A DNA stretch of 64,000 bases from Mucor racemosus (GCA_027405735.1 JAPEHQ010000003.1:1054001-1118000); one strand, 5' to 3'. Counted from the stretch's first letter, positions 11,836 to 22,339 are shown. A program made the numbers and translations. Notes: a model not told the origin generated them from the letters alone.

Positions 11836-12236
11836 ATGGCCTTTGCGGTATCTACATCGGTATCAAATCTCCAATACAAAAAAAAAAAAAAAAAAAAAAA
11901 AAGGTTGCTTGTGGTGGATTACGTACTGAAGATGATATTCCTCTCGTCAACATTACACGAGTCAAAATTTCTGGATATTTCTTACCTGTTTTCATACAAC
12001 AGTAATCTCAGTTGGCTTTATGCTCCTTGGGAGAGCATCCTTTCGGACTTGCTACAACTAACAATGAAATAGTAGAACCTTCTGCAACCAACATCATCGG
12101 CATTTCCGAAGCTAAAGCAAGGAAAAAAACGCAAGAAAAGTTTGGAAATTCAGTTGAATACATAGACAAACAAGGGTTTGTCAACAACAAGAAAGTCAAT
12201 AAAAAATTAAACAGCCAATTTCGTTATGTTGTATAA
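11836..12236 (+). other. Unassigned coding-like fragment behind a poly(A) tract
   Basis: A run of about 26 A residues (11877-11902) is followed by frames that look coding: CGGLRTEDDIPLVN in one frame, then from about 12050 NNEIVEPSATNIIGISEAKA to a stop near 12234. A possible intron (CTTACCTG to ATCTCAG near 11990-12010) would separate them. I do not recognise the protein. The inverted duplication begins inside the second piece, at 12067. The poly(A) next to a coding-like piece is compatible with a retrotransposed insert, but this is weak. Confidence 0.3.
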
Positions 12237-12300
12237 ATAGATGGAGATAGCATGTTGATATCCGCATTTGTTTTTTTTTTATCTTTATCTATTAAAAAAA

Positions 12301-12859
12301 ATGAACACTCAAGCATCTAGTAGCAGTAATGAATACGAATTTGATAATATTGATAAACTGAATGTTGGAGGTAAATCATTCTCAACAATTTATGGCACTT
12401 TGTCTACGCCAATTTTTTTTTGAAAAAAGATGCAATGGAAAATAATAGAATTATGAATGATGATGAAATATTCGTTAATCGTAGTGCAACATTATTTCAC
12501 GATGTTCTACTTTTTTTGAGAACCTCAAAAGTTTTTGAATTGGACATGGCCAAACTAAATTCTCTGCAATTAGAAGCTTAATATTATCAGACTGAAATTA
12601 TGATAGAAGTATTACAAGTTGCTTTAAATAAAAATGCTGAACATAGAAAGAAAAATGAAGTAATGTGGAAATATTCAGAGGCGATAACCAAACATTTAGA
12701 TTCCAAGGCTTTTTGACTGAAAAAACCAAGAAGCTTACAAAGGCTTCTCAAATACTCGACATCGTAACATAACATTATGACAATTATTACCCTAAGCATA
12801 GATCAGATGCATGCAATGGCTGTACTACATCAAAACTAGTATTGCTGCCCAAAAACTGA
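12301..12859 (+). pseudogene. Broken fifth KCTD-like gene (type B), left copy
   Basis: It opens in frame with ATG and reads IDKLNVGGKSFSTIYGTL, then runs into TGA after TPIFF at about 12421, where coding length is also missing. The following frame continues as EIFVNRSATLFHDVLLFLRT up to a TAA after LQLEA, with further stops later; the type-B ending KLVLLPK can still be traced before the last stop. Relative to gene 4 the T1 domain is intact in outline but cannot be translated as one protein. The identical lesions occur in the mirror copy at 18758-19316, so the gene was already dead when the inversion arose. Confidence 0.88.
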
Positions 12860-13143
12860 ACACAGTAGATGACATATTAATAGCTCTAGTCTATCCCATT
12901 ATATTTGAATAAACTCGATTTATATAAAATGATTAATATTAGCTATTGCATTAATAACTCACGTTTATGAAATAAAATTTCCACCTAGTCTTATAACTGT
13001 CTTAGTTTCATCTAATAACACGGATCTACCGTATAAAATTATTTTTACTTGACACCATTGACGATATTGACATTTTAGATTTCGTTTTATCTTTACATAC
13101 TTTGTGCAAAACTTTATATACTAACTGCCATTGAAATTTGTAA

Positions 13144-13554
13144 TTGGTATTAATTTTAGAGAATATAATAACTATGCTTGTCTTTATAAATATTATTAAG
13201 ATTTCAATTAGCTTTTGTAATACCTATACTGCCAAAGGTCTCATTGTCAAGAATGGAAATATCTTTAGTTTTGTTACCAATCGAACTTTGGTTTCTCTTA
13301 ACTATAATACGCAGTTATGTATGAATCCTAGCGTTGTTGAAACCAAGGTTATTGTTTCTGATACTGGTCATGATGGACTCACGAACGCTAGGGGCGTCAA
13401 GATACTAGAAGTTATTGATTTGATTAAAGAAAAGAAGGATATGCTTTCTCTTGGCATAAAAGTTGCTGAAAATGATATCATTAGATATGTTCGCGAGGTT
13501 GTTCCTGACATAGTTTTAACTGCTAGTATAATTTATAGTTATTATATTACATGA
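13144..13554 (+). CDS. 136-residue ORF of unknown function, left copy
   Basis: The frame from ATG encodes a hydrophobic start (about residues 1-30) followed by a mixed region with VIVSDTGHDGLTNARGVKIL and VREVVPD near the end. After the stop, a possible intron ending TTTTATTTTAG at about 13577 leads into MELAELDNTPKMVYLDM, so the real gene may be longer and spliced. I do not recognise a family. The mirror copy at 18063-18473 gives an identical translation. It may be a piece of a transposable-element gene carried between the dead KCTD copy and repeat B. Whether it is expressed is unknown. Confidence 0.4.
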   Translation: MVLILENIITMLVFINIIKISISFCNTYTAKGLIVKNGNIFSFVTNRTLVSLNYNTQLCMNPSVVETKVIVSDTGHDGLTNARGVKILEVIDLIKEKKDMLSLGIKVAENDIIRYVREVVPDIVLTASIIYSYYIT

Positions 13555-13759
13555 TATCCCATTGATTTTTATTTTAGGCATGGAACTTGCTGAGCTCGAT
13601 AATACACCCAAAATGGTATATTTAGATATGCAGACATCTCATTTGGATATATTTTAACATTCCTCATAATATAATAGAGTTCTACTTTTGATGCCATGTT
13701 GATATTTGGTCAAAAAGCAGCTTATGTTGCTCGTGCCTCCCTTAAGAGGCAAATCAAGG

Positions 13760-14440
13760 AAAAAAGGCTAATTGAGCGTAGCGAGATCGATCGGCTAGGT
13801 CTCTTATATACTATGATATGGTATCAGTTTTAAATAAAAAATATTCTTCTTTCAACTTTTTCTTATATTTAACCATGTGCAATCTGAAAATTCAGTTTTT
13901 GTAGCGGACATTTTCGGGGCTCATTTTATCCTTACAACTGCTCATGATTTTGATCAAAAAACAGAAAAATCAAGTTTTGATACCAAACAAAACGCCTAAA
14001 TACATTACATTGTGAGAGAAAATTGTAGATATAACTAATACGCATTTTATAAAGGCTTAATATCAAAAATTAAATAATAAAACTTTGCACTTTTATCCCA
14101 AAAACGGTTTTTTGGTTATAGGATTTTCATGTAATGTTTTATAATAAAAATATATTTTTTACTTAAATAAGCAAATAAAGCTTTAAATTCTGTATATGCA
14201 CGTATTTTTTATTTTTATGATTGGTAGTATAATTGACTATAAATTTGCAAAGCCAGAAAAAAAAATCGAAAAGTATCGAAATTAATGATCTGAACAAGAA
14301 TAATTTTTGAAATTAATATTCCGGTTATAAGCTTTGTAAGTCTTAAAAATAAGAGATTTTACGATATTTGAAAACTTCTTCAAGAATCTACGATGCTATA
14401 CCCACTCGATTCAAGCTTGTTACTGTAAATCTTTACACCT
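13760..14440 (+). repeat. Dispersed repeat B, copy in the left arm
   Basis: The unit starts at ATTGAGCGTAGCGAGATCGA (13771) and runs through a conserved body including TTTTTGTAGCGGACATTTTC and GATTTTCATGTAATG. The body matches 50160-50850 clearly, and the right arm holds the mirror copy at 17177-17857. No frame is conserved. The GAGCGTAGCGAG core is far more GC-rich than its surroundings and recurs at several other sites in the window. Confidence 0.75.
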
Positions 14441-14983
14441 TTTAATACTTTGCAATAGTTTATTTGATGACAATAAACTTTTACTTTCTAATTATCGCGC
14501 TAGAATTGCTTTACATTAATTTTTTTTCTTACCTCTATATTTCTAATGTCATAAACATAAACATGGCCATCACTGGAGTTTATTGTTTGACAGCAATCTA
14601 GAAATCTGTTGTTTTTGTTGATGATAACTAAAATCTTCAATGATAATAGTTAGAAACTACATATAAAGAAATGATAAGAATAAACTTACCACTAAGGCTA
14701 GTGGTCTAGAACTAGTAAATAAAACGAAGAAACAAATTCGTTGTGATGAAGGATGAGCAACGAAAAAAAATAAAACCTGCACTTTTTTCCTTACTTCGGA
14801 CTAGGAAAACTAGTATCCCTGAACACAATCGTTATGACTCCCAAAGGCAGGATGCGCCAAGTGTTTTGTAAACATGCAATGAAATTAAAGACTTTGTAAC
14901 GCTACTACGCATTATATATTGTTCTACCAAACATCCTTTTTTTATTCATAACAACAATTTTTACGGATACATAATGTGTGCTT

Positions 14984-16361
14984 TTAAGTAGATCGATGTG
15001 GGAATCCCTTACGACAGTCAAAGCTATCCAAACAATCTGGTGTTTGGAGTATTTCCATACGCCTGTATACTTCATATTTTCCTGTTTCTTTCAGACGATC
15101 GACAACAGTGTATTCTAGTGATTTATGATTTCTACGGGGATGTTAGTGTGTGTGTACAATAAAATGAAGAATTGTGCTACTACAAAACTAACTTGACTAA
15201 AACCTGGACATCGGCTGGTACTGTTGAAAGAGCGGCGTAGTCGACAATGATAAGGCACACTTTTTTTTCAGTAGATGACAAATATGCCAAAAGAGCTATA
15301 CCAAATCAAGAATTAATCTGTCGTGTCATAGTCTATCTTCACCTTTCTCCAAATTCTCCTATTTTTCTAAAACTTACTCTGCGTGCTACCAGCACAATGG
15401 TCAAGCTCCATCTGTGTTAGTTTTTCATCTGTATTGGACATATCTCGTGAGGAAATCGGGCTCTTAGCAAGACTATTTGGCGAGACGTAAACAGATTCGA
15501 CCAACGAACGATGTCGCAAACAGTCAATCATATTTTGAAGATTCGTTTTTAATGCTTCACTAGACAAATTATGTGGACTTTTTCTGGCATATCCGAGCAC
15601 CTCAAAGCCATCCATCTTTAACCCTTTTATGAACCTTTCAAATCGACCTTGGTGGTTGCTAATATTTTGAGCTAAAAATACTATAAACATAACGTCGACA
15701 CAAAGTATTAGGTTCTTTTCTTTTCTTTTCCTCAATCAGTCTATGTTTACAGCAATATATACCTCGAACATCAGCTTTCATTATATATACGATCTTTCGC
15801 TCAACTCGACGACCTGAGTCTATGCGTTTCCTTGATATATGAGCCTTTAAAAAATGTGCACCGTTTTTTGTTGCGAAATATGTAGAAGCTGCAGGTTTCT
15901 TTTTTTCATATAAAGTTGTATATTGCGTTGTAATATTAAAAATGTCTTCTGAAGACACTTCCTTTCGTTCATAAACCGCCTCGTTACGAGGATCAATAAT
16001 GAGAAAAACGCTGTTGACAAAATCAATGAGCTGAGATTCACAATCTAAAAGTTGCGATATTAGTTAATAAATGTAAATAGCCAGTGAATAAGTAGAGAAT
16101 TCAAGAGTACTAACGTATATGTTGGTTGTTTATCGATATTGATGGTAAATTTACTTCTTCGCTATTATCACGGTGGTATAGCTGGTATCGGAATGGAAAA
16201 AACTTGATGCGGTTTTTGGCCACCAGAAAAGGTTCTGTAGGCACGTTGTTTATATAGCAAAGCTCAACATCGGGCAGTGCGTCGATTTTTTGTTCGCACA
16301 TGAGTTGATTCTCTGGTTTCAAATCTTCCCCAAAAAAAACACAAGCTGCCTGAGAATGCAA
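14984..16361 (-). CDS. Five-exon gene of unknown family (GYARKS protein)
   Basis: Exons at 16361-16115, 16044-15763, 15671-15378, 15295-15193 and 15131-14984 join in frame with GT-AG introns of 61-93 nt; two donors are GTTAGT. About 340 residues are visible. Landmarks are FVAKNRIKFFPF-like N-terminal sequence, GFEVLGYARKSPHN and LRHRSLVESVYVSP in exon 3, VCLIIVDYAAL in exon 4, and YTVVDRLKETGKYEVYRRME before the stop. The N-terminus is unresolved: the frame stays open upstream of 16361 without an ATG. GYxRKS recalls the start of serine recombinases, but the rest does not, so I assign no function. A diverged fragment lies at 51761 and a piece of exon 2 at 19560, so the family is dispersed. Confidence 0.62.
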
Positions 16362-16898
16362 AAGAGTTATTTGTGAGTCTGAGGTCTGAGGACATTGTGA
16401 GTTTAAATGGAAGGGGTGAATGTGAGGCGAACTGGAGATGAACCGTTGGACGCAAGCAACAACAAAAGGTGGACAAGACGTGGACGAAAGATGGACGAAA
16501 GGTGGACAGAAGATGTACTAAAACTGTTACCTGAATCCACTACTCAGATCATTAAACCTAGGTATAAAAAAGTTTGTATGAATACTTTCTACAACATTTT
16601 TATCTTACAAAAAATGTAATATAATGATATTTGCCTTGATAGATACTCCTGGTTTCTTCATAAAAATGGGTTTTTGTGTACTGTATACGAAAAGGACGAA
16701 AGAGAGATGAAAAGGCAAAAAAAAAAAAAAAAGAAAAAGAGATGGGATATAGTGAGAAAAGAGCATGCATTTATGCTACTAAAAATTTCCTGTGATGCCA
16801 CCAGTAGTTTGATTAAAAGGAACGGGCGTTCATCGTAAAATAGATAAAAAAAGACAATGAATAGTTTGATCTCTAGATAATGATTTGCGGTCATTCTG
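16362..16898. other. Spacer sequence with short tandem repeats
   Basis: A block near 16465-16515 repeats GGTGGACAAG/GATGGACGAAA-type units three times. A 15-nt A run sits near 16717-16731. No gene is supported. The open frame on the minus strand above 16361 could be a missing 5' exon of the spacer gene. Confidence 0.4.
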
Positions 16899-17037
16899 AG
16901 CTTAGGAAAACTACTATCCGTTCGATCTCGCTACGCTCAATTACGGCGTCGCCCTGGGGGGGGGGTTCAGCTTTTGCAATTTTTTTAATGAATGTATCAT
17001 ATGATTGGCAGCTCTACCTTGTTACGCTTGATTATTG
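16899..17037 (-). repeat. GAGCGTARCGAG-bounded short repeat unit at the inner edge of the right arm
   Basis: Read on the minus strand, the unit starts near a GAGCGTAACAAGGTAGAGCT block, continues through CCAATCATATGATACATTCA and GCAAAAGCTGAA, passes a run of C (nine or ten G on the plus strand near 16957), and ends GCCGTAATTGAGCGTAGCGA. The same unit recurs at 51093-51215, and its right half at 50130-50200. Its left boundary coincides with the inner end of the right inverted arm (17038). Confidence 0.65.
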
Positions 17038-17176
17038 ACTCCAGTGATGGCCATGTTTATGTTTATGACATTAGAAATATAGAGGTAAGAAAAAAAATTA
17101 ATGTAAAGCAATTCTAGCGCGATAATTAGAAAGTAAAAGTTTATTGTCATCAAATAAACTATTGCAAAGTATTAAA

Positions 17177-17857
17177 AGGTGTAAAGATTTACAGTAACAA
17201 GCTTGAATCGAGTGGGTATAGCATCGTAGATTCTTGAAGAAGTTTTCAAATATCGTAAAATCTCTTATTTTTAAGACTTACAAAGCTTATAACCGGAATA
17301 TTAATTTCAAAAATTATTCTTGTTCAGATCATTAATTTCGATACTTTTCGATTTTTTTTTCTGGCTTTGCAAATTTATAGTCAATTATACTACCAATCAT
17401 AAAAATAAAAAATACGTGCATATACAGAATTTAAAGCTTTATTTGCTTATTTAAGTAAAAAATATATTTTTATTATAAAACATTACATGAAAATCCTATA
17501 ACCAAAAAACCGTTTTTGGGATAAAAGTGCAAAGTTTTATTATTTAATTTTTGATATTAAGCCTTTATAAAATGAGTATTAGTTATATCTACAATTTTCT
17601 CTCACAATGTAATGTATTTAGGCGTTTTGTTTGGTATCAAAACTTGATTTTTCTGTTTTTTGATCAAAATCATGAGCAGTTGTAAGGATAAAATGAGCCC
17701 CGAAAATGTCCGCTACAAAAACTGAATTTTCAGATTGCACATGGTTAAATATAAGAAAAAGTTGAAAGAAGAATATTTTTTATTTAAAACTGATACCATA
17801 TCATAGTATATAAGAGACCTAGCCGATCGATCTCGCTACGCTCAATTAGCCTTTTTT
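17177..17857 (-). repeat. Dispersed repeat B, copy in the right arm
   Basis: This is the mirror image of the copy at 13760-14440, ending in the AGCCGATCGATCTCGCTACG block at 17821-17840. It differs from the left copy by rare substitutions only (for example GAGTAT near 17574 against the left arm's ATACGC). Confidence 0.75.
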
Positions 17858-18062
17858 CCTTGATTTGCCTCTTAAGGGAGGCACGAGCAACATAAGCTGC
17901 TTTTTGACCAAATATCAACATGGCATCAAAAGTAGAACTCTATTATATTATGAGGAATGTTAAAATATATCCAAATGAGATGTCTGCATATCTAAATATA
18001 CCATTTTGGGTGTATTATCGAGCTCAGCAAGTTCCATGCCTAAAATAAAAATCAATGGGATA

Positions 18063-18473
18063 TCATGTAATATAATAACTATAAATTATACTAGCAGTTA
18101 AAACTATGTCAGGAACAACCTCGCGAACATATCTAATGATATCATTTTCAGCAACTTTTATGCCAAGAGAAAGCATATCCTTCTTTTCTTTAATCAAATC
18201 AATAACTTCTAGTATCTTGACGCCCCTAGCGTTCGTGAGTCCATCATGACCAGTATCAGAAACAATAACCTTGGTTTCAACAACGCTAGGATTCATACAT
18301 AACTGCGTATTATAGTTAAGAGAAACCAAAGTTCGATTGGTAACAAAACTAAAGATATTTCCATTCTTGACAATGAGACCTTTGGCAGTATAGGTATTAC
18401 AAAAGCTAATTGAAATCTTAATAATATTTATAAAGACAAGCATAGTTATTATATTCTCTAAAATTAATACCAA
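18063..18473 (-). CDS. 136-residue ORF of unknown function, right copy
   Basis: The translation is identical to that of the left-arm ORF at 13144-13554. Identity after duplication says little about selection, because the whole arms are nearly identical. See the left copy for motifs and the possible extra exon. Confidence 0.4.
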   Translation of the reverse strand: MVLILENIITMLVFINIIKISISFCNTYTAKGLIVKNGNIFSFVTNRTLVSLNYNTQLCMNPSVVETKVIVSDTGHDGLTNARGVKILEVIDLIKEKKDMLSLGIKVAENDIIRYVREVVPDIVLTASIIYSYYIT

Positions 18474-18757
18474 TTACAAATTTCAATGGCAGTTAGTATA
18501 TAAAGTTTTGCACAAAGTATGTAAAGATAAAACGAAATCTAAAATGTCAATATCGTCAATGGTGTCAAGTAAAAATAATTTTATACGGTAGATCCGTGTT
18601 ATTAGATGAAACTAAGACAGTTATAAGACTAGGTGGAAATTTTATTTCATAAACGTGAGTTATTAATGCAATAGCTAATATTAATCATTTTATATAAATC
18701 GAGTTTATTCAAATATAATGGGATAGACTAGAGCTATTAATATGTCATCTACTGTGT

Positions 18758-19316
18758 TCAGTTTTTGGGCAGCAATACTAGTTTTGATGTAGTACAGCCA
18801 TTGCATGCATCTGATCTATGCTTAGGGTAATAATTGTCATAATGTTATGTTACGATGTCGAGTATTTGAGAAGCCTTTGTAAGCTTCTTGGTTTTTTCAG
18901 TCAAAAAGCCTTGGAATCTAAATGTTTGGTTATCGCCTCTGAATATTTCCACATTACTTCATTTTTCTTTCTATGTTCAGCATTTTTATTTAAAGCAACT
19001 TGTAATACTTCTATCATAATTTCAGTCTGATAATATTAAGCTTCTAATTGCAGAGAATTTAGTTTGGCCATGTCCAATTCAAAAACTTTTGAGGTTCTCA
19101 AAAAAAGTAGAACATCGTGAAATAATGTTGCACTACGATTAACGAATATTTCATCATCATTCATAATTCTATTATTTTCCATTGCATCTTTTTTCAAAAA
19201 AAAATTGGCGTAGACAAAGTGCCATAAATTGTTGAGAATGATTTACCTCCAACATTCAGTTTATCAATATTATCAAATTCGTATTCATTACTGCTACTAG
19301 ATGCTTGAGTGTTCAT
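18758..19316 (-). pseudogene. Broken fifth KCTD-like gene, right copy
   Basis: It has the same length (559 bp) as the left copy and shares its lesions, including the early stop after TPIFF and the stop after LQLEA. It begins at 19316 and reads away from the KCTD cluster. Shared inactivating changes place the duplication after the gene was lost. Confidence 0.88.
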
Positions 19317-19559
19317 TTTTTTTAATAGATAAAGATAAAAAAAAAACAAATGCGGATATCAACATGCTATCTCCATCTATTTATACAACATAACGAAATT
19401 GGCTGTTTAATTTTTTATTGACTTTCTTGTTGTTGACAAACCCTTGTTTGTCTATGTATTCAACTGAATTTCCAAACTTTTCTTGCGTTTTTTTCCTTGC
19501 TTTAGCTTCGGAAATGCCGATGATGTTGATTACAGAAGGCTCTACTATTTTATTTCTGG

Positions 19560-19692
19560 TTATACTTATTTACTGACTGTCTGCATTTATTAATTAACAT
19601 CGCAACTTTTAGATTGTGAATCCCAACTCATTGAGCTTGTCAACAGCATTTTTTTCATTACTGATTCTCGTAACAAGACGGTCTATGTGTTT
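19560..19692 (+). pseudogene. Fragment of a paralogue of the spacer gene (intron 1 and exon 2 start)
   Basis: The sequence from ACTTATTTACTGACTG to CGCAACTTTTAG matches the 3' part of intron 1 of the gene at 14984-16361. The exon then reads DCESQL, LVNSIFFITDSRNKTVY, against LIDFVNSVFLIIDPRNEAVY in the intact gene. It stops abruptly near 19692. Both ends are truncated, and the plus-strand orientation is opposite to the spacer gene. Its position at the outer end of the right arm suggests a part in, or a scar of, the rearrangement. Confidence 0.75.
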
Positions 19693-20329
19693 TACCAAAA
19701 CTAATAAGAATTAGACAAGAGTAAAAGGTGTAGTTTTATTCAATGTAGAGAATGAGATTATATATAGAAGAGATTATCAAGTGATACAATAGCTATTGAT
19801 GGTGTAACAATAACAATATCCTGATAATACAACTACTGTAGCGCTGTATCTAGATTCTGATATAACACTATGAACGAAACAAAGTCTTTTCAGAGGACAT
19901 TTTTAACATAACAATGCAATATACAACTTTATATGAAGGTGGACGGGTTCAATTATTAATCTTTATAGGTTTACCGTCTAAAAAGGGTAAGCAATCGGCA
20001 CTAGGAATGCAGGTTATTATTCTTTAATCTTGCTGAAATTGCATCTTTCGAACGTGATTCCATATAATAGTAGCGCATGGAAGTTAACCCATTTGTCAGC
20101 AAATTTTGTTTCAAAGTATAAATAAAATGTAATTCAAACTTTTAATTCAATCTCTGCAACTTTTCCATGCAAAAATTAAATAATAATAATTATTTTCTGC
20201 AACATCAAATACTAGAAAATACATTAATCTCTATAATTTTGCCTAAAACTTCGTTGATTTAGGCACTCGTACATTCTTTAAATTCTTTGTGTTAATATTC
20301 TAAAAATGGACCAAATCTGAAATGAAGAT
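19693..20329. other. Intergenic, LTR-like signals
   Basis: No gene is seen. At 19725-19790 a TTTTATTCAATGTAG block and TATATATAGAAGAG resemble the promoter and polyadenylation layout of the solo LTRs, without definable ends. Confidence 0.35.
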
Positions 20330-22043
20330 AAATTGAAGCCTGGAAATTAATAAACACTTTTAGAAAGAGATACACTCTATAGGTTAAATTGGATTTTGCA
20401 AGTGGTATCAACTCATGAGAAATTAAACTAACTTTCGTAGTTTCCAAACTTCAAAACTGGAGCGTGCGCTATTTTCTAAAACTAGCCTCATGCTAAATGC
20501 TTTTTAGGATACACCTTAGGCGTTTTACACTTCTAAACAGATATGAATTGGTCGCATTATGCTGTCTATTACCAAACTCATTTTATATCTCACGAAAGAC
20601 TCAAAAACGCGTAGTATTCGCTGCTTTTTATTTATCGAAAGGTAAACATCCAGAAATTATTCAAATGAAAAAATACCATTTTATTATAGACTTATAGGGA
20701 GGGTTTATATATTTGTTGGATGAATGTATTAAGTGCAGCATTGGGTGTCGAGCCGGGTTTTGTCAGCCACATCTATTAGAACAAGCTTGGCTCGACGACA
20801 TCCTTAATTAAATGTAAATTATGATACATATATAATTAAAATGGGGATATGGATATTGTACGAATATAATGAAATCATGCTTTTATGATTTAATATTATC
20901 ACGATGACAGACACGTGGAATACCGCATTGTCTGATTTGCATGTTAAACATCATGGTTTGACAGATGTTCTAAATTGGTAATTCTATAATTCCTAATCCT
21001 GGTAAATCAGCTGTTTCGTTAAAACCAGGTCTCACTTTTCATCCCTGTTCTACTTTTTTTTTCACTAAATAACACCAAGAAAAAATTATATGCCGATGTA
21101 CCTGAGATGTTCAACTTTAATCCAAAAACAGGTATCCGGAAATATCCTATTTTTTGCAGTTGGTATAACATTTCTAGAGTTAATGTTTCATATTTTTACA
21201 GATATTTCACTGCTAAAAATTAAAAACTTTAAGGCTTCACATCTTTACGAAAAAATAAGCTATACTAACACTTTTCAATAATACAAATTACGTGTTTTAA
21301 AGCACTCTATAACATATTTTAGTATAAAAAGAATCTGAGCACTTTTATTTTTTTCATTTTTTTGACATTTTTATAGTGGATTTCAAAATATTCGTTAGAT
21401 TGAACAGCATTTTTTTTTACATATATTTCATTAACCTCGTTGAGCTCTCTCGGATCCAATTTAGCTCTTTGCAAAATATTGATTTTTCGTAGAGATATCC
21501 TCAAAAATATGCACAAAGGGATACCTTCGCTTCTAGCTTCAAAATTTTCCCTTGTATACCCTCAACCCAAATTCTGAATTTGAACTTTTTTTGACAAAAA
21601 TCTCGTTTTCTCTACGAAAAATGTAGCTAAAGAGTTCAGCAATACCTAGATCAATAGATAACTTTGCTGTGCATCATTTCCATTACTTATATCTAAAACA
21701 TACTTACAAAAAATGTTATATATGTTCAAAAAACCTCTAAAATTTCAATTGTATTTTGCGCAAAATTCAATGCGATATATCTGTCTGATTTTTGCTTAAA
21801 TGGATGCAGAATTTAAAACTGTACAAAAGTTATTTAAAACGCTAGTTCAACTTACTATGCAGTTCATGAGCCACTAAACGATTTTATTTTTTTGATCACT
21901 TTCTGGTCGATTTGACACATCAATTTTAGAACCCCGTTATTATAGGTCTGAGCTGTGATATGAACTATTATTTTGATTATCTCGACGAAAAATCAATATT
22001 TTTTGCTGAATCAAAAGATGCAGAGTATGTTTCAACTGGATCT
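20330..22043 (+). repeat. Dispersed repeat A, copy 2, split by an LTR
   Basis: The left part (about 20330-20624) matches, in reverse, 45280-45400, sharing TTTTTAGGATACA and GCATTATGCT. The right part (21010-22043) matches copy 1 at 1255-2285. Repeat A is therefore at least 1.3 kb long, and this copy was cut by a later LTR insertion at 20625-21009. Confidence 0.7.
20625..21009 (-). mobile_element. Solo LTR (family 1), reversed and degraded
   Basis: On the minus strand it starts TGATTTACCAGGATTAGG, carries AGAACATCTGTCAAACCATG as in the copy at 5824, and ends near CTTTCGATAAATA, where the other copies read CGATAAATCA. The TATATAAACCC box is present in reverse (20700-20711). The flanks GCTGC (20620) and GCTGT (21010) could be a duplication with one change. 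Its position inside repeat A makes it the younger insertion. Confidence 0.7.
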
Positions 22044-22339
22044 GAGTCTTACAAATAAAAAAAAATTAATACCTCGATTTACTTGCTCAATTTTTATAAT
22101 CAATTTTAGATCAGTTTCGGTCAATTTTGGTCAATGTCTGGCCAGCGCACTTATATTCTGATATTAATATTTCTATTTTCCGAGAGAGGCAATGGCCATA
22201 GCGTGAAGATAAATCTTCTTTGAAGATTTTACATAATTTGGCTCGATATTAGGTGAAAACATTCGAAAACCATTTAAAGACCATCTGAAACCTACTTTTT
22301 ACAACCATAAAATCTACAACAGAAACCATATCTAACCGA

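Larger units (their letters stand above)
12067..14579 (+). repeat. Left arm of a 2.5-kb inverted duplication
   Basis: The reverse complement of this arm is found at 17038-19550. Paired positions sum to 31617 at every point I checked (12301 with 19316, 13144 with 18473, 13554 with 18063, 14579 with 17038), so there is no net insertion or deletion over 2513 bp. I saw only isolated substitutions, for example near 14025, plus a cluster in the outermost 30 bp. The arm carries a dead KCTD copy, a 136-codon ORF and a repeat-B copy. The spacer between arms is 2458 bp. Confidence 0.95.
17038..19550 (-). repeat. Right arm of the 2.5-kb inverted duplication
   Basis: This is the mirror of 12067-14579, with the same contents in reverse order: repeat B, the 136-codon ORF, then the dead KCTD copy. 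The inner end abuts the GAGCGTARCGAG unit. The outer end abuts a piece of the spacer gene's exon 2. No live KCTD gene follows it, unlike the left arm, so the left arm next to the KCTD cluster is the likely source. Confidence 0.95.

Noticed and set aside
16407..16619. 70-codon plus-strand ORF with repeated TRRGRKMDERW-like units
   Set aside because: It is a translation of a short tandem repeat in the spacer.
20740..20805. Inverted repeat GTCGAGCC...GGCTCGAC
   Set aside because: It lies inside the reversed solo LTR and is explained as part of that element.
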